A stretch of 7,246 nt of DNA from Jiangellaceae bacterium (lineage in GTDB: Bacteria; Actinomycetota; Actinomycetes; Jiangellales; Jiangellaceae). Shown here one piece after another: positions 1-5,642 of the stretch. The stretch lies in the NCBI GenBank assembly GCA_030146385.1, contig JASLBX010000515.1, positions 1-7,246 of the forward strand. The letters are read 5' to 3'. The first letter of the stretch is position 1. Each line of letters opens with the position of its first letter. The notes below the pieces were generated by a model, which worked only from the letters and a program-made list of their open reading frames with translations, had not been told where the DNA came from and ran no database searches. The position numbers were made by a program, and so were the translations under genes.

Positions 1-1
1 C

Positions 2-196
2 GACACCCTCCTCACGAACCGAGAGGCGTATCGCGAGATGGCGCGCCGCGTGAATCCGTACGGCGACGGCCGAGCCGCCGCACGGGCGGTCGCCGCGCTC
101 GACCGCTTGCTCGATGACGCCGAACCGGTACCGGACTTCGACCCCGAGGCAGGCGGGACGAGCCACCTTGACCTGGTCGGCGCGGCACCGCGTTGA
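2..196 (+). CDS. wecB: UDP-N-acetylglucosamine 2-epimerase (non-hydrolysing), C-terminal end only
   Basis: This is the last 64 codons of a gene that enters from the left edge; the frame is open from base 2 to a TGA at 194-196. The visible protein contains an NREAYREMARRVNPYGDGRA segment. The NPYGDG motif followed by an alanine/arginine-rich helix is characteristic of the C-terminus of non-hydrolysing UDP-GlcNAc 2-epimerases of the WecB/MnaA family. These enzymes interconvert UDP-GlcNAc and UDP-ManNAc in the cytoplasm for cell-wall and surface polysaccharides. After the conserved helix there is a tail of about 25 residues, rich in Asp, Pro and Gly, that is longer than in E. coli WecB. The active site and start lie outside the window, so only family membership can be judged. 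The gene converges on the secreted-protein gene with a 23-base gap. Confidence 0.85.
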   Translation, partial: DTLLTNREAYREMARRVNPYGDGRAAARAVAALDRLLDDAEPVPDFDPEAGGTSHLDLVGAAPR

Positions 197-219
197 CCGC
201 TGCGTACGCCTTCGACAGG

Positions 220-678
220 TCAGCCCCGACCCGGGAACGGGATGACCGGGCACACGAACTGGGCGACCACGCCGAGGTCAACCGCCGTCCCGGCCGCGAG
301 CGCGGCCTCGACTTCTGCCGTCGAGTCGAGCACTCCGTCGCCGTCCAGATCACCGGCCGCCACCGCAGCGGCATACCCGTCGGGGAACGACAGGCCGTGC
401 ACCTGCCACCGGCCACCGTTGTACCCGGGCTGGCCGGGCGCGGCCTCGGCCACATTGAGTTGCTCGCCGCCGAAGTCGTAGATGACATCCCAGGCGTGGG
501 CCGGCGCACCGGTTCCGGACAGGTCGGTCGGAGTCAGAACGGTCCGGTATGTCGCCCCGTCCACGTAGAAGGCCGGGCCCTCCACCCCAGCCGAAGCGGG
601 CGCGGCCAGCCCGAGACCCGCGGCTACGGCCAGGCCCCCAGCAACTGCCAGTACGCGACGAAGATGAAGCTTGGACAT
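220..678 (-). CDS. Small secreted protein of unknown function with an EF-hand-like acidic loop
   Basis: The 152-residue product has a clear Sec signal peptide. Residues 1-8 are basic (K3, R7, R8), residues 9-26 are hydrophobic and Ala/Gly-rich, and an A-S-A site at 28-30 is followed by G31. The mature part is about 122 residues. It includes a Tyr/Trp/Gly-rich middle (YDFGGEQLNV, GGRWQVHGLSFPDGYAAA) and an acidic loop D-L-D-G-D-G-V-L-D at 110-118. A single mature Cys (C143) lies near the C-terminus in FVCPVIP. The loop matches EF-hand/dockerin calcium positions 1, 3, 5, 6, 8 and 9, but the acidic residue expected at position 12 is Ala, with Glu one place later. A strong ribosome site, AGGAGG five bases before the ATG, fixes the start. 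The protein is probably exported and may bind a divalent cation. I do not recognise the family, and no neighbour suggests a role. Confidence 0.8.
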   Translation of the reverse strand: MSKLHLRRVLAVAGGLAVAAGLGLAAPASAGVEGPAFYVDGATYRTVLTPTDLSGTGAPAHAWDVIYDFGGEQLNVAEAAPGQPGYNGGRWQVHGLSFPDGYAAAVAAGDLDGDGVLDSTAEVEAALAAGTAVDLGVVAQFVCPVIPFPGRG

Positions 679-779
679 GGAACCCTCCTGTGGGTCATGG
701 CCAGCGCCCGATGCGTCCGGCCCACGTCCCAGCGAACACCCGGCCGGCGGCCATCGACCCTTACAGAACGATGACCACG

Positions 780-803
780 CGCCACGCTCGCACCAAGGTG
801 GCG
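780..803 (-). terminator. Possible hairpin after the transporter operon
   Basis: Just downstream of the last operon gene (stop at 828) there is a 6-bp stem, CGCCAC at 780-785 paired with GTGGCG at 798-803, with a 12-base loop. A competing 4-bp hairpin (CACC 791-794 / GGTG 797-800) shares its right arm, and a 4-bp stem GCCT/AGGC lies at 805-820. No T tract follows on the minus strand, so this is at best a weak, GC-type terminator. The rest of 679-827 shows the ribosome site of the secreted protein but no promoter that I could recognise. Confidence 0.22.
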
Positions 804-827
804 GGCCTCTGACCCCAGGCTTCGCCG

Positions 828-1178
828 CTACTCTCCGCCAGGCCGGATTTCCTTGATCCAGTACTTGCGGGCCAGGGCGTCGACGTCGTCCGGCGTCACC
901 GTGCGCAAGTGCACCACGTTCTCGGTAGTTCCCCGGACACGGCCGTACTCCTGGAGTTCGAGGGTGTGGAAACGTTCAGGTGGGAAACCCAGCACGACGT
1001 CCACGGCCACGCGCCCGCGCGCGTCGGGCTTGTCTCCCACCCCATCGGCCACCTTGCCGAGGGCAGTGACACCTATCCAGGCCTGGTAGATCAAGACGAG
1101 TAGCAACAGCACCGCCAGCGTCCGCCCGCCGACGGTGCCGAGGACCTTACGTAGTATCCAGGTCAGCCGGGATCGCAC
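828..1178 (-). CDS. Small single-pass membrane protein of unknown function, last gene of the ABC operon
   Basis: The product is 116 residues from the GTG at 1178, or 119 from the ATG at 1187. It has a basic N-terminus (VRSRLTWILRKVLG), one membrane helix (roughly GRTLAVLLLLVLIYQAWIGVTALG, residues 18-41) and a soluble C-terminal part of about 75 residues containing LGFPPERFHTLELQEYGR and ending near DALARKYWIKEI. The N-in basic pattern suggests that the soluble part faces outside. I chose the GTG because the ribosome site AGGAG at 1192-1188 lies nine bases before it, but directly abuts the ATG with no spacing. Either start lies inside the 3' end of the ATPase gene (32 or 41 bases of overlap), which implies translational coupling and a role linked to the transporter. 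No family was recognised. It could be an accessory subunit, or an unrelated passenger. Confidence 0.72.
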   Translation of the reverse strand: MRSRLTWILRKVLGTVGGRTLAVLLLLVLIYQAWIGVTALGKVADGVGDKPDARGRVAVDVVLGFPPERFHTLELQEYGRVRGTTENVVHLRTVTPDDVDALARKYWIKEIRPGGE

Positions 1179-1947
1179 GGGACTCATCTCCTGCCAGCAT
1201 GTCGGTGATGTAAGTGACCGTCCGGCGATAGTCAGGGTTCTCCAGCGCATCTCGCCAGTGCCGCGGACGCTCGAGGGGTACGGTAACGACCTCCTTGACG
1301 TGGCTGGGCCGGGTGCTCAGAACGACCACCCGGTCGGCGAGGAAGACGGCCTCCTCGATGTCATGTGTGACGAAGAAGACCGTCGGATGGCTGGCCTCGA
1401 AGATGGCGGTCAGGTCGCCCTGGAGCTTCCGGCGGGTCTGCGCGTCGACGCTGGCGAATGGCTCATCCATGAGCATGACCGCGGGCTCGTTTGCCAGAAC
1501 GCGGGCGACGCCCAACCGCTGCTGCATCCCACCGGACAACTCGTGCGGAAACTTGCGCTCGAAGCCGTCAAGCCCGACGAGCTGGAGGTAGCGCTGCGCA
1601 ATCGGCTCCCGCTCACGCCGGGGCACACCGCGCATACGGAGGCCGAAGACGACGTTGCCGAGGACGGTCTTCCATGGGAAGAGCGCGAAGCTCTGAAACA
1701 CCACGCCGCGCTCCGGCGACGGCCCGGCCACTTCCTTGCCGCCGACGAGCACCGTGCCACTGGTCTGCTGCTGGAAGCCGGCCACGATGTTGAGGATCGT
1801 GGTCTTGCCACAGCCACTCGGCCCCAGCACCGCCACGAACTCGCCGTCCTCGATCGTGAAAGAGACGTCCCCGACCGCCGTCACCGTCTCGTCCGTGTAG
1901 GCATCGACGTACTCCATCCGCAAGTGGCTGATCTCCAGCGCGCTCAA
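1147..1947 (-). CDS. ABC transporter ATP-binding protein, nitrate/sulfonate/taurine (SsuB/TauB/NrtD) type
   Basis: This is the 266-residue cytoplasmic ATPase of the importer. All nucleotide-binding motifs are intact: Walker A GPSGCGKTT at 42-50, Q-loop Gln85 in VVFQSFALFPW, signature LSGGMQQR at 136-143, Walker B VMLMDE at 156-161 with catalytic Glu161, D-loop SVD at 165-167, and switch His194 in FFVTHDIEEAV. The ALFPW segment after the Q-loop and the single-domain length are typical of the SsuB/TauB/NrtD group. The start is a TTG at 1947-1945. It overlaps the TGA of the preceding permease (TTGA) and has GGAGGT six bases upstream. The open frame continues further upstream, but that part is antisense-like Arg-rich translation of the permease gene and is not real. 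Its 3' end overlaps the small membrane-protein gene. Confidence 0.95.
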   Translation of the reverse strand: MSALEISHLRMEYVDAYTDETVTAVGDVSFTIEDGEFVAVLGPSGCGKTTILNIVAGFQQQTSGTVLVGGKEVAGPSPERGVVFQSFALFPWKTVLGNVVFGLRMRGVPRREREPIAQRYLQLVGLDGFERKFPHELSGGMQQRLGVARVLANEPAVMLMDEPFASVDAQTRRKLQGDLTAIFEASHPTVFFVTHDIEEAVFLADRVVVLSTRPSHVKEVVTVPLERPRHWRDALENPDYRRTVTYITDMLAGDESRAIPADLDTT

Positions 1948-2780
1948 CGACCCACCTCCGCGGTCCGTACCATGCCCCACCGTTCGATGGTGCCGCGTTC
2001 GAAGGGCGCGAGGACCAGCGCGTCCAGGGCGAACCACAGAACGCCGAGCACGATCATCCCCACGAACACGCCGGTCACCTCGCCGGCCCGGCGCGCGTCG
2101 AACATCATGAATCCGATGCCGCTCGTGCCGACGATGATCTCGGCAGCTATCAGGGCTCTCCATCCATAGCCTAGGCCGGTTCGGATGCCCGTTGCGACCG
2201 CGGGCAGCGCTCCGGGGACGATGACATCCGTGAACACGCGGAACCGTCCCGCGCCCAGACTGCGCGCCGCCCGTACCAGGTCCTTCGGCACCTGCTCTAC
2301 CCCGGACACGATGCTGATCATCAGTGGGAACACGATCGTGTAGACGATCACGAACGTGACCGCAGTAAGGCTGAAACCGAACCACACGATCACGATCGGC
2401 AGCCAGGCGATGTCGGCGATGGCCTGGAAGAACAGCAGCAATGGCCAGGTCAGCTTTCGGGCCCACCGTGACATGGCCACGATGAATCCCGCCGGTATCC
2501 CGATGAGCAGGCCGAAGACCACGCCGGTCCACAGCCGGGCGAACGAGTCCGAGAGATAGCTCGGCAGGATGCCCTTCCGGATCAGATCGCCGAACTCGGC
2601 GATGACGGTGCCCGGCCCGACGAAGAACGCCTCCGGAAACATCCCCGACTCGGCGAGCAGCCACCAGATGAGCACGACGGGGACGAAAGGACCGAACGTC
2701 CGGACCGCTCGGTTAGTCCCGAGTCGCCGCCACCACGACGAACGGCGGGCCGCATGACGGGTCACCGCTGTGTCCACCAC
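1944..2780 (-). CDS. ABC transporter permease, second of two (SsuC/TauC-like)
   Basis: The 278-residue inner-membrane subunit has about six hydrophobic helices (roughly 30-44, 83-104, 110-135, 139-160, 205-225 and 235-256). The cytoplasmic EAA coupling loop LVRAARSLGAGRFRVFTDVIVPGALP at about 168-193 docks on the ATPase. The C-terminus ends in APFERGTIERWGM, which is nearly repeated at the end of the other permease. The start is taken as the GTG at 2780, whose G is shared with the TAG stop of the preceding gene. The frame is open 84 bases further to an ATG at 2864, but that would overlap the other permease and add an unlikely Gly/Ala-rich leader. No good Shine-Dalgarno site is seen, so translation probably depends on coupling. 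A GTG at 2777 is an equally possible start. Confidence 0.93.
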   Translation of the reverse strand: MVDTAVTRHAARRSSWWRRLGTNRAVRTFGPFVPVVLIWWLLAESGMFPEAFFVGPGTVIAEFGDLIRKGILPSYLSDSFARLWTGVVFGLLIGIPAGFIVAMSRWARKLTWPLLLFFQAIADIAWLPIVIVWFGFSLTAVTFVIVYTIVFPLMISIVSGVEQVPKDLVRAARSLGAGRFRVFTDVIVPGALPAVATGIRTGLGYGWRALIAAEIIVGTSGIGFMMFDARRAGEVTGVFVGMIVLGVLWFALDALVLAPFERGTIERWGMVRTAEVGR

Positions 2781-3592
2781 TAGGAGATCACCGCCTTCAT
2801 TCCCCAGCGTTCGACCGTGCGCCGCTCCAGCGGGGCCAGCAGTGCCCGGTCGGTGATGAGCCACAGCACGCCGATGATGACCATGCCGGCGATAATGATG
2901 TCGGTGCGGAAGAACCGCTGGGCGAGGAAGATCGAGTAGCCGATGCCCGCGTTGGTGGCGATGATCTCAGCCGCGACCATTCCTCGCCAGCCGTAGCCGA
3001 GGCCGACGCGGAGGCCGGTGACGAGACTCGGCATCGCGCCGGGCACCAAGACCTCGAAGAACATCCGAGTCCGGCTGACGCCCATGCTGCGGGCCGCACG
3101 CAGCAGTTCGGTCGGGATGCGTTGCACGCCCAGCATCGCGTTGTAGGTCAGCGCGAAAAACATGGCGTTCCACACGATGAAGATGACGGCCCGATCGCCG
3201 AATCCCAGCCACAGCGTCGCCAGCGGGATCCAAGCAATGCCGGCCAGTGCGACCGAGAACCGGAGCAGCGGGGAGAAGAAGGCCGACGCCACCCGGCTGG
3301 CCCCGAGCGCAATGCCGAACGGGATGGCCGTGACCACGGCTACCACAGTGCCGATGACGACTCTGCGAAGGCTCGCGCCGACGTGCAACTCAAGGTCACC
3401 GCTGACCCACATGTCCTGTAAGGCCGTGGCCACCTCGGTGATCTGCGGGAAGATCCGCGACCTGACGCCGGTAACCTCAACCACGACCGCCCAGACGATG
3501 GCGAGCGCCACGAATGGGATGACGAACCAGAAGACAGCAGCCAGCCGGCGGGGCAGCTTTCCGCCCCGCCGGCTGGCTGGTGTCGACGCCAT
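2780..3592 (-). CDS. ABC transporter permease, first of two (SsuC/TauC-like)
   Basis: The 270-residue membrane subunit of the BPD_transp_1 class has a basic N-terminus (SRRGGKLPRR), helices at roughly 18-40, 75-97, 108-130, 134-155, 203-222 and 231-249, and an EAA loop TELLRAARSMGVSRTRMFFEVLVPGAMP at about 161-188. It is clearly paralogous to the next gene (shared AARS-G--R, VPGA-P, GLGYGWR, AAEII and ERWGM blocks), so the channel is likely a heterodimer. The ATG lies 23 bases after the lipoprotein stop and lacks a convincing Shine-Dalgarno site. Codons 5-19 coincide with a perfect 17-bp inverted repeat that may limit translation or mark an mRNA processing point. The gene overlaps the following permease by one base. 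Confidence 0.94.
   Translation of the reverse strand: MASTPASRRGGKLPRRLAAVFWFVIPFVALAIVWAVVVEVTGVRSRIFPQITEVATALQDMWVSGDLELHVGASLRRVVIGTVVAVVTAIPFGIALGASRVASAFFSPLLRFSVALAGIAWIPLATLWLGFGDRAVIFIVWNAMFFALTYNAMLGVQRIPTELLRAARSMGVSRTRMFFEVLVPGAMPSLVTGLRVGLGYGWRGMVAAEIIATNAGIGYSIFLAQRFFRTDIIIAGMVIIGVLWLITDRALLAPLERRTVERWGMKAVIS
3538..3579. repeat. Perfect 17-bp inverted repeat (hairpin) inside the start of the first permease gene
   Basis: The left arm 3538-3554 reads CAGCCAGCCGGCGGGGC and the right arm 3563-3579 is its exact reverse complement, with an 8-base loop. In the minus-strand mRNA the stem begins 13 bases after the A of the permease ATG and spans codons 5-19. It therefore sits just past the lipoprotein/permease boundary and lies within coding sequence. 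No T tract follows, so it does not look like a standard terminator. It could stabilise the 3' end of a processed lipoprotein mRNA or reduce permease translation. Confidence 0.85.
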
Positions 3593-3615
3593 CGGTGACC
3601 CGAAGGTGCGTCAGG

Positions 3616-4791
3616 TCAGTTTGCCGGACACGCCGCCGTCGCTTCGCCGCGCTCGTAGACGTAGCCGGATTCGATCTGCGCCGCCTCCGGAACCTCGGGC
3701 AAGTCCTCGAACAACTCGGGCCTGGAGTCCATGACATTGAGGATGGGATCAGGCACGAAGTGGTCGTTGACGTCGTAGGTGGCTTCGATCGCTTCCTGCT
3801 CGAGCAGCAACTCCATGGTGGTGTCCAGGGCCAGGTAGTTGCAGGCCGAGAAGCGCGGGTCGAGCTGAACGATGTTGTACTGCATCGCCTCCTGCGCCAC
3901 CTCGATCTCAGTACCCGGAATCCAGCGGACGACCACGTCGGCCGCCTCGTCGGGGTTCTCCCGCATCCACTGGTCGGCGGCCGCTCGTGCGGTCAGGAAC
4001 GCCTCGACCGTCTCCGGGTTGTTCTCGACGTACTCCCGGAGGGCGATGATGTAGCCGACGAACGCGATGTATCCGCCACCACGGATCACCTCGGAGGTTC
4101 CGTCGACTGAGTTGGTGATGTTGATCGGCCACGGGTCCCACACGATGGCGGCGTCCAGACCGTCGGTCTCGAGCGCAACGCCCATGTCCGGCGGAGCGGT
4201 GTTGACGACCTCGACCTCGTCCTCGTCCATCCCGAGCTCGTCCAGGATTCCGAGCAGGTACAGGTGGTTGATCGAACCGATCGAGACGCCGATGCGCTTG
4301 CCGGCCAGCGTGGTCAGATCGTCGCCGTCGATTCCGGCATCGTCCCGGGCGACCATCGCCATCGTTTCGTCGATGCCGAGCTGGCTCGAGCTTCCCGTGT
4401 AGTTCCCGAGGTAGACCAGATCCATACCGGAGTTGATCGCACCGATGCTCGGCGTCCCGACCTGAACGAAGTCGATGTCACCGGCCTCGAGTGCGTTGAG
4501 CGCATCGACACCGGTCGGGAACGGCTGCGCGAGTTCCACGTCCAGGTTGAGCTCGTCGTAGAAACCGAGGTCCAACGCGACCGCGATGCCCATCTGATCG
4601 ACAGCCGACACGTAACCCGCGGTCACCTCGGTGAGCTCGGGTAGCTCAGGAGTCTCCTCTTCGCCGGCCTCCTCTTCCTCTGTCGGCTCGGTCTCTGGCG
4701 TGTCGCCGTCATCATCGTTGGCACAGGCGACTAAGACTGAGAGCGCTGCTCCACAGGCCACAGCCATTCGCAACCGCGAAGAGCGAGACAC
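3616..4791 (-). CDS. ABC transporter solute-binding lipoprotein (NMT1/SsuA/TauA-like)
   Basis: The 391-residue extracellular solute-binding protein delivers substrate to the two permeases. Residues 1-23 form a lipoprotein signal (SRSSRLR, hydrophobic core, lipobox L-V-A-C with Cys23). Residues 24-55 are a linker with about 16 Asp/Glu. The binding domain then follows the periplasmic-binding-protein type II pattern: QMGIAVALDLGFYDELNLDVEL, LEAGDIDFVQVGTPS, LAGKRIGVSIGS, and the hallmark AAIVWDPWP around W218-P222. C317 and C388 could form a disulfide. The start is the GTG at 4791, with AAGGAGG five bases upstream; a longer ATG frame begins at 4884 but would run through the promoter. Family members bind nitrate, sulfonates, taurine, thiamine precursors or aromatic and hydroxy acids, so the ligand cannot be assigned from sequence alone. 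Confidence 0.93.
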   Translation of the reverse strand: MSRSSRLRMAVACGAALSVLVACANDDDGDTPETEPTEEEEAGEEETPELPELTEVTAGYVSAVDQMGIAVALDLGFYDELNLDVELAQPFPTGVDALNALEAGDIDFVQVGTPSIGAINSGMDLVYLGNYTGSSSQLGIDETMAMVARDDAGIDGDDLTTLAGKRIGVSIGSINHLYLLGILDELGMDEDEVEVVNTAPPDMGVALETDGLDAAIVWDPWPINITNSVDGTSEVIRGGGYIAFVGYIIALREYVENNPETVEAFLTARAAADQWMRENPDEAADVVVRWIPGTEIEVAQEAMQYNIVQLDPRFSACNYLALDTTMELLLEQEAIEATYDVNDHFVPDPILNVMDSRPELFEDLPEVPEAAQIESGYVYERGEATAACPAN

Positions 4792-4796
4792 AGTTT

Positions 4797-4803
4797 CCTC
4801 CTT
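4797..4803 (-). promoter_or_regulatory. Ribosome binding site fixing the GTG start of the lipoprotein gene
   Basis: The minus strand reads AAGGAGG here, five bases before the GTG at 4791. It is the strongest Shine-Dalgarno match in the operon and rules out the ATG at 4884. Its 5' edge touches the TTGTTTC motif at 4802-4808. Confidence 0.85.
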
Positions 4804-4834
4804 GTTTCGAATTGTGAAATGGAGTTTCAAACAA
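4802..4834. promoter_or_regulatory. Candidate operator: nested inverted repeats in the lipoprotein leader
   Basis: TTGTTT (4802-4807) and AAACAA (4829-4834) form 6-bp outer arms. Inside lies TGAAA (4815-4819) with TTTCA (4825-4829) separated by five bases. The AT-rich block stands out from the GC-rich surroundings. GAAA/TTTC palindromes resemble the known KdgR box of the IclR family (GAAAC-type and GTTTC-type half-sites). It lies between the proposed transcription start near 4846 and the ribosome site, where a repressor would block elongation or initiation. The link to the IclR gene at 6627 is inferred. Confidence 0.45.
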
Positions 4835-4852
4835 TTGCGGCCCGACGCATTG

Positions 4853-4881
4853 ACATTAGGAGGGAGATCACCCCATGTCAA
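4853..4881 (-). promoter_or_regulatory. Promoter for the ABC transporter operon
   Basis: On the minus strand a perfect -35 TTGACA (4881-4876) is followed after exactly 17 bases by TAATGT (4858-4853) as the -10 (three of six consensus positions). Transcription would start near 4846, giving a leader of about 55 bases before the GTG at 4791. The -35 is also one arm of an inverted repeat (TTGACAT 4850-4856 / ATGTCAA 4875-4881), so part of this signal could be an operator. Confidence 0.6.
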
Positions 4882-4919
4882 CACTCCCAGAGCCAGTTTT
4901 CGATCTCTTGTGCCACTCG

Positions 4920-4948
4920 TTGCCGAGCTTCCACCACCCCACTAGACT
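4920..4948 (+). promoter_or_regulatory. Possible promoter for the aldolase-kinase-regulator genes
   Basis: TTGCCG (4920-4925) and TAGACT (4943-4948) are each four of six to the consensus and are separated by 17 bases. They would start transcription near 4955, about 40 bases before the GTG at 4995. A partial operator-like site, GAACGTTGTTTC (4962-4973), would then lie just downstream of the start. The match is moderate and unsupported by other evidence. Confidence 0.4.
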
Positions 4949-4961
4949 GCGCCAGTAATCA

Positions 4962-4973
4962 GAACGTTGTTTC
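4962..4973. promoter_or_regulatory. Possible second operator half-site
   Basis: The sequence reads GAA-N6-TTC and includes an exact second copy of TTGTTTC (4967-4973) found at 4802-4808 near the opposite promoter. The imperfect palindrome lies between the proposed plus-strand transcription start and the aldolase gene, so one regulator could control both directions. Confidence 0.3.
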
Positions 4974-4994
4974 ACTATTCGACATGAGGTGACA

Positions 4995-5642
4995 GTGGAC
5001 TACAGCGATGACGTCATCCAGGGCTTCGCCGCCATGGCGACAGCCTCGGTCAGCGATGCCTTGGTCCAGCTCGGCAAGTCGGGCACAATGCAGTCGGAAA
5101 TCAAGCCGGTCGTCAAGGGCAAGCTGGTTGGTCCGGCGGTGACCGTCCTGGAGGAGCCCGCACCCGACGCCGGCGCGCCAACCCATGCGATCGAGGCGAT
5201 CGATTCCGCGTCGGCGCGCAGCGTCATCGTCATCGGCGTGGGCGAGGCGCGTGAGGTTGCGGTGTGGGGTGGCCTGATGACGGCTGGCGCAGCCGCCCGC
5301 GGACTGGCCGGCGCGGTTCTCGACGGCGCCGCGCGTGATGTGGAAGAGATCGAGCGCGACTTCGGCCTGCCGGTCTACGCCCGGGCGATCTCACCGAACA
5401 GCACCGTCGGGTCGTACCGAAGCGTCGCCAACGGCGTGCCCGTGCAGTGTGGCGGCATCCTCGTCCACCCCGGCGACCTCATCGTCGCCGACCAGGACGG
5501 AGTGGTCGTCGTGCCGTCCGACATGGTCGAGGACGTGCTCGCCCGCGGACGCGCGATCGAAGAACGCGAGCAGCAGATGACCGTACGGATCCGGGCGTTG
5601 GGGTCGATCAGCAAGGCCTTCGACGAGTTCAACCGGATCTAG
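4995..5642 (+). CDS. RraA-like / HMG-CHA aldolase family protein
   Basis: The 215-residue protein belongs to the RraA-like superfamily, often misnamed demethylmenaquinone methyltransferase. Characterised enzyme members are divalent-metal-dependent class II pyruvate aldolases (4-hydroxy-4-methyl-2-oxoglutarate / 4-carboxy-4-hydroxy-2-oxoadipate aldolase) with oxaloacetate decarboxylase activity. Visible motifs are VSDAL at 19-23, WGGLMTAGAAARG at 91-103, and DGAARD at 110-115, in which Arg114 and Asp115 match the substrate-binding Arg and metal-binding Asp. PVYARAISP at 126-134 and HPGDLIVADQDGVVVVP at 158-174 follow. The catalytic Arg-Asp pair is kept, which favours an enzyme over an RNase E inhibitor. 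I chose the GTG at 4995 because GAGG sits five bases before it; the GTG at 4989 overlaps that site. The kinase starts two bases after its stop, suggesting a shared pathway. The true substrate is unknown. Confidence 0.85.
   Translation: MDYSDDVIQGFAAMATASVSDALVQLGKSGTMQSEIKPVVKGKLVGPAVTVLEEPAPDAGAPTHAIEAIDSASARSVIVIGVGEAREVAVWGGLMTAGAAARGLAGAVLDGAARDVEEIERDFGLPVYARAISPNSTVGSYRSVANGVPVQCGGILVHPGDLIVADQDGVVVVPSDMVEDVLARGRAIEEREQQMTVRIRALGSISKAFDEFNRI

Noticed and set aside
742..752. GGCC-GGC-GGCC short palindrome upstream of the secreted-protein gene
   Set aside because: A four-base stem in very GC-rich DNA is expected by chance and has no supporting context.
193..774. Plus-strand open frame opposite the secreted protein
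   Set aside because: The minus-strand frame has a ribosome site, signal peptide and cleavage motif, while the plus-strand frame has none of these.
1135..2169. A 344-codon plus-strand open frame opposite the ATPase and permease
   Set aside because: It is antisense to a gene with intact ATPase motifs, is rich in Arg/His/Asp as expected of mirror translation in high-GC DNA, and has no recognisable domain.
1948..2664. N-terminal extension of the ATPase frame to an ATG at 2664
   Set aside because: The extension overlaps the permease gene, is Arg-rich and lacks a domain. The TTG at 1947 has a strong ribosome site and gives the normal family length.
3538..3579. The 17-bp hairpin as an intrinsic terminator
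   Set aside because: No T tract follows on the minus strand, and it sits inside a gene needed for the transporter, so full termination there is unlikely.
3580..4110. Plus-strand open frame opposite the solute-binding protein
   Set aside because: It is a shadow of a gene with a lipobox and binding-protein motifs, and its sequence has no recognisable domain.
4792..4884. ATG at 4884 as the start of the lipoprotein
   Set aside because: It would place the promoter and ribosome site inside the gene and put 31 residues before the lipoprotein signal. The GTG at 4791 has AAGGAGG five bases upstream.
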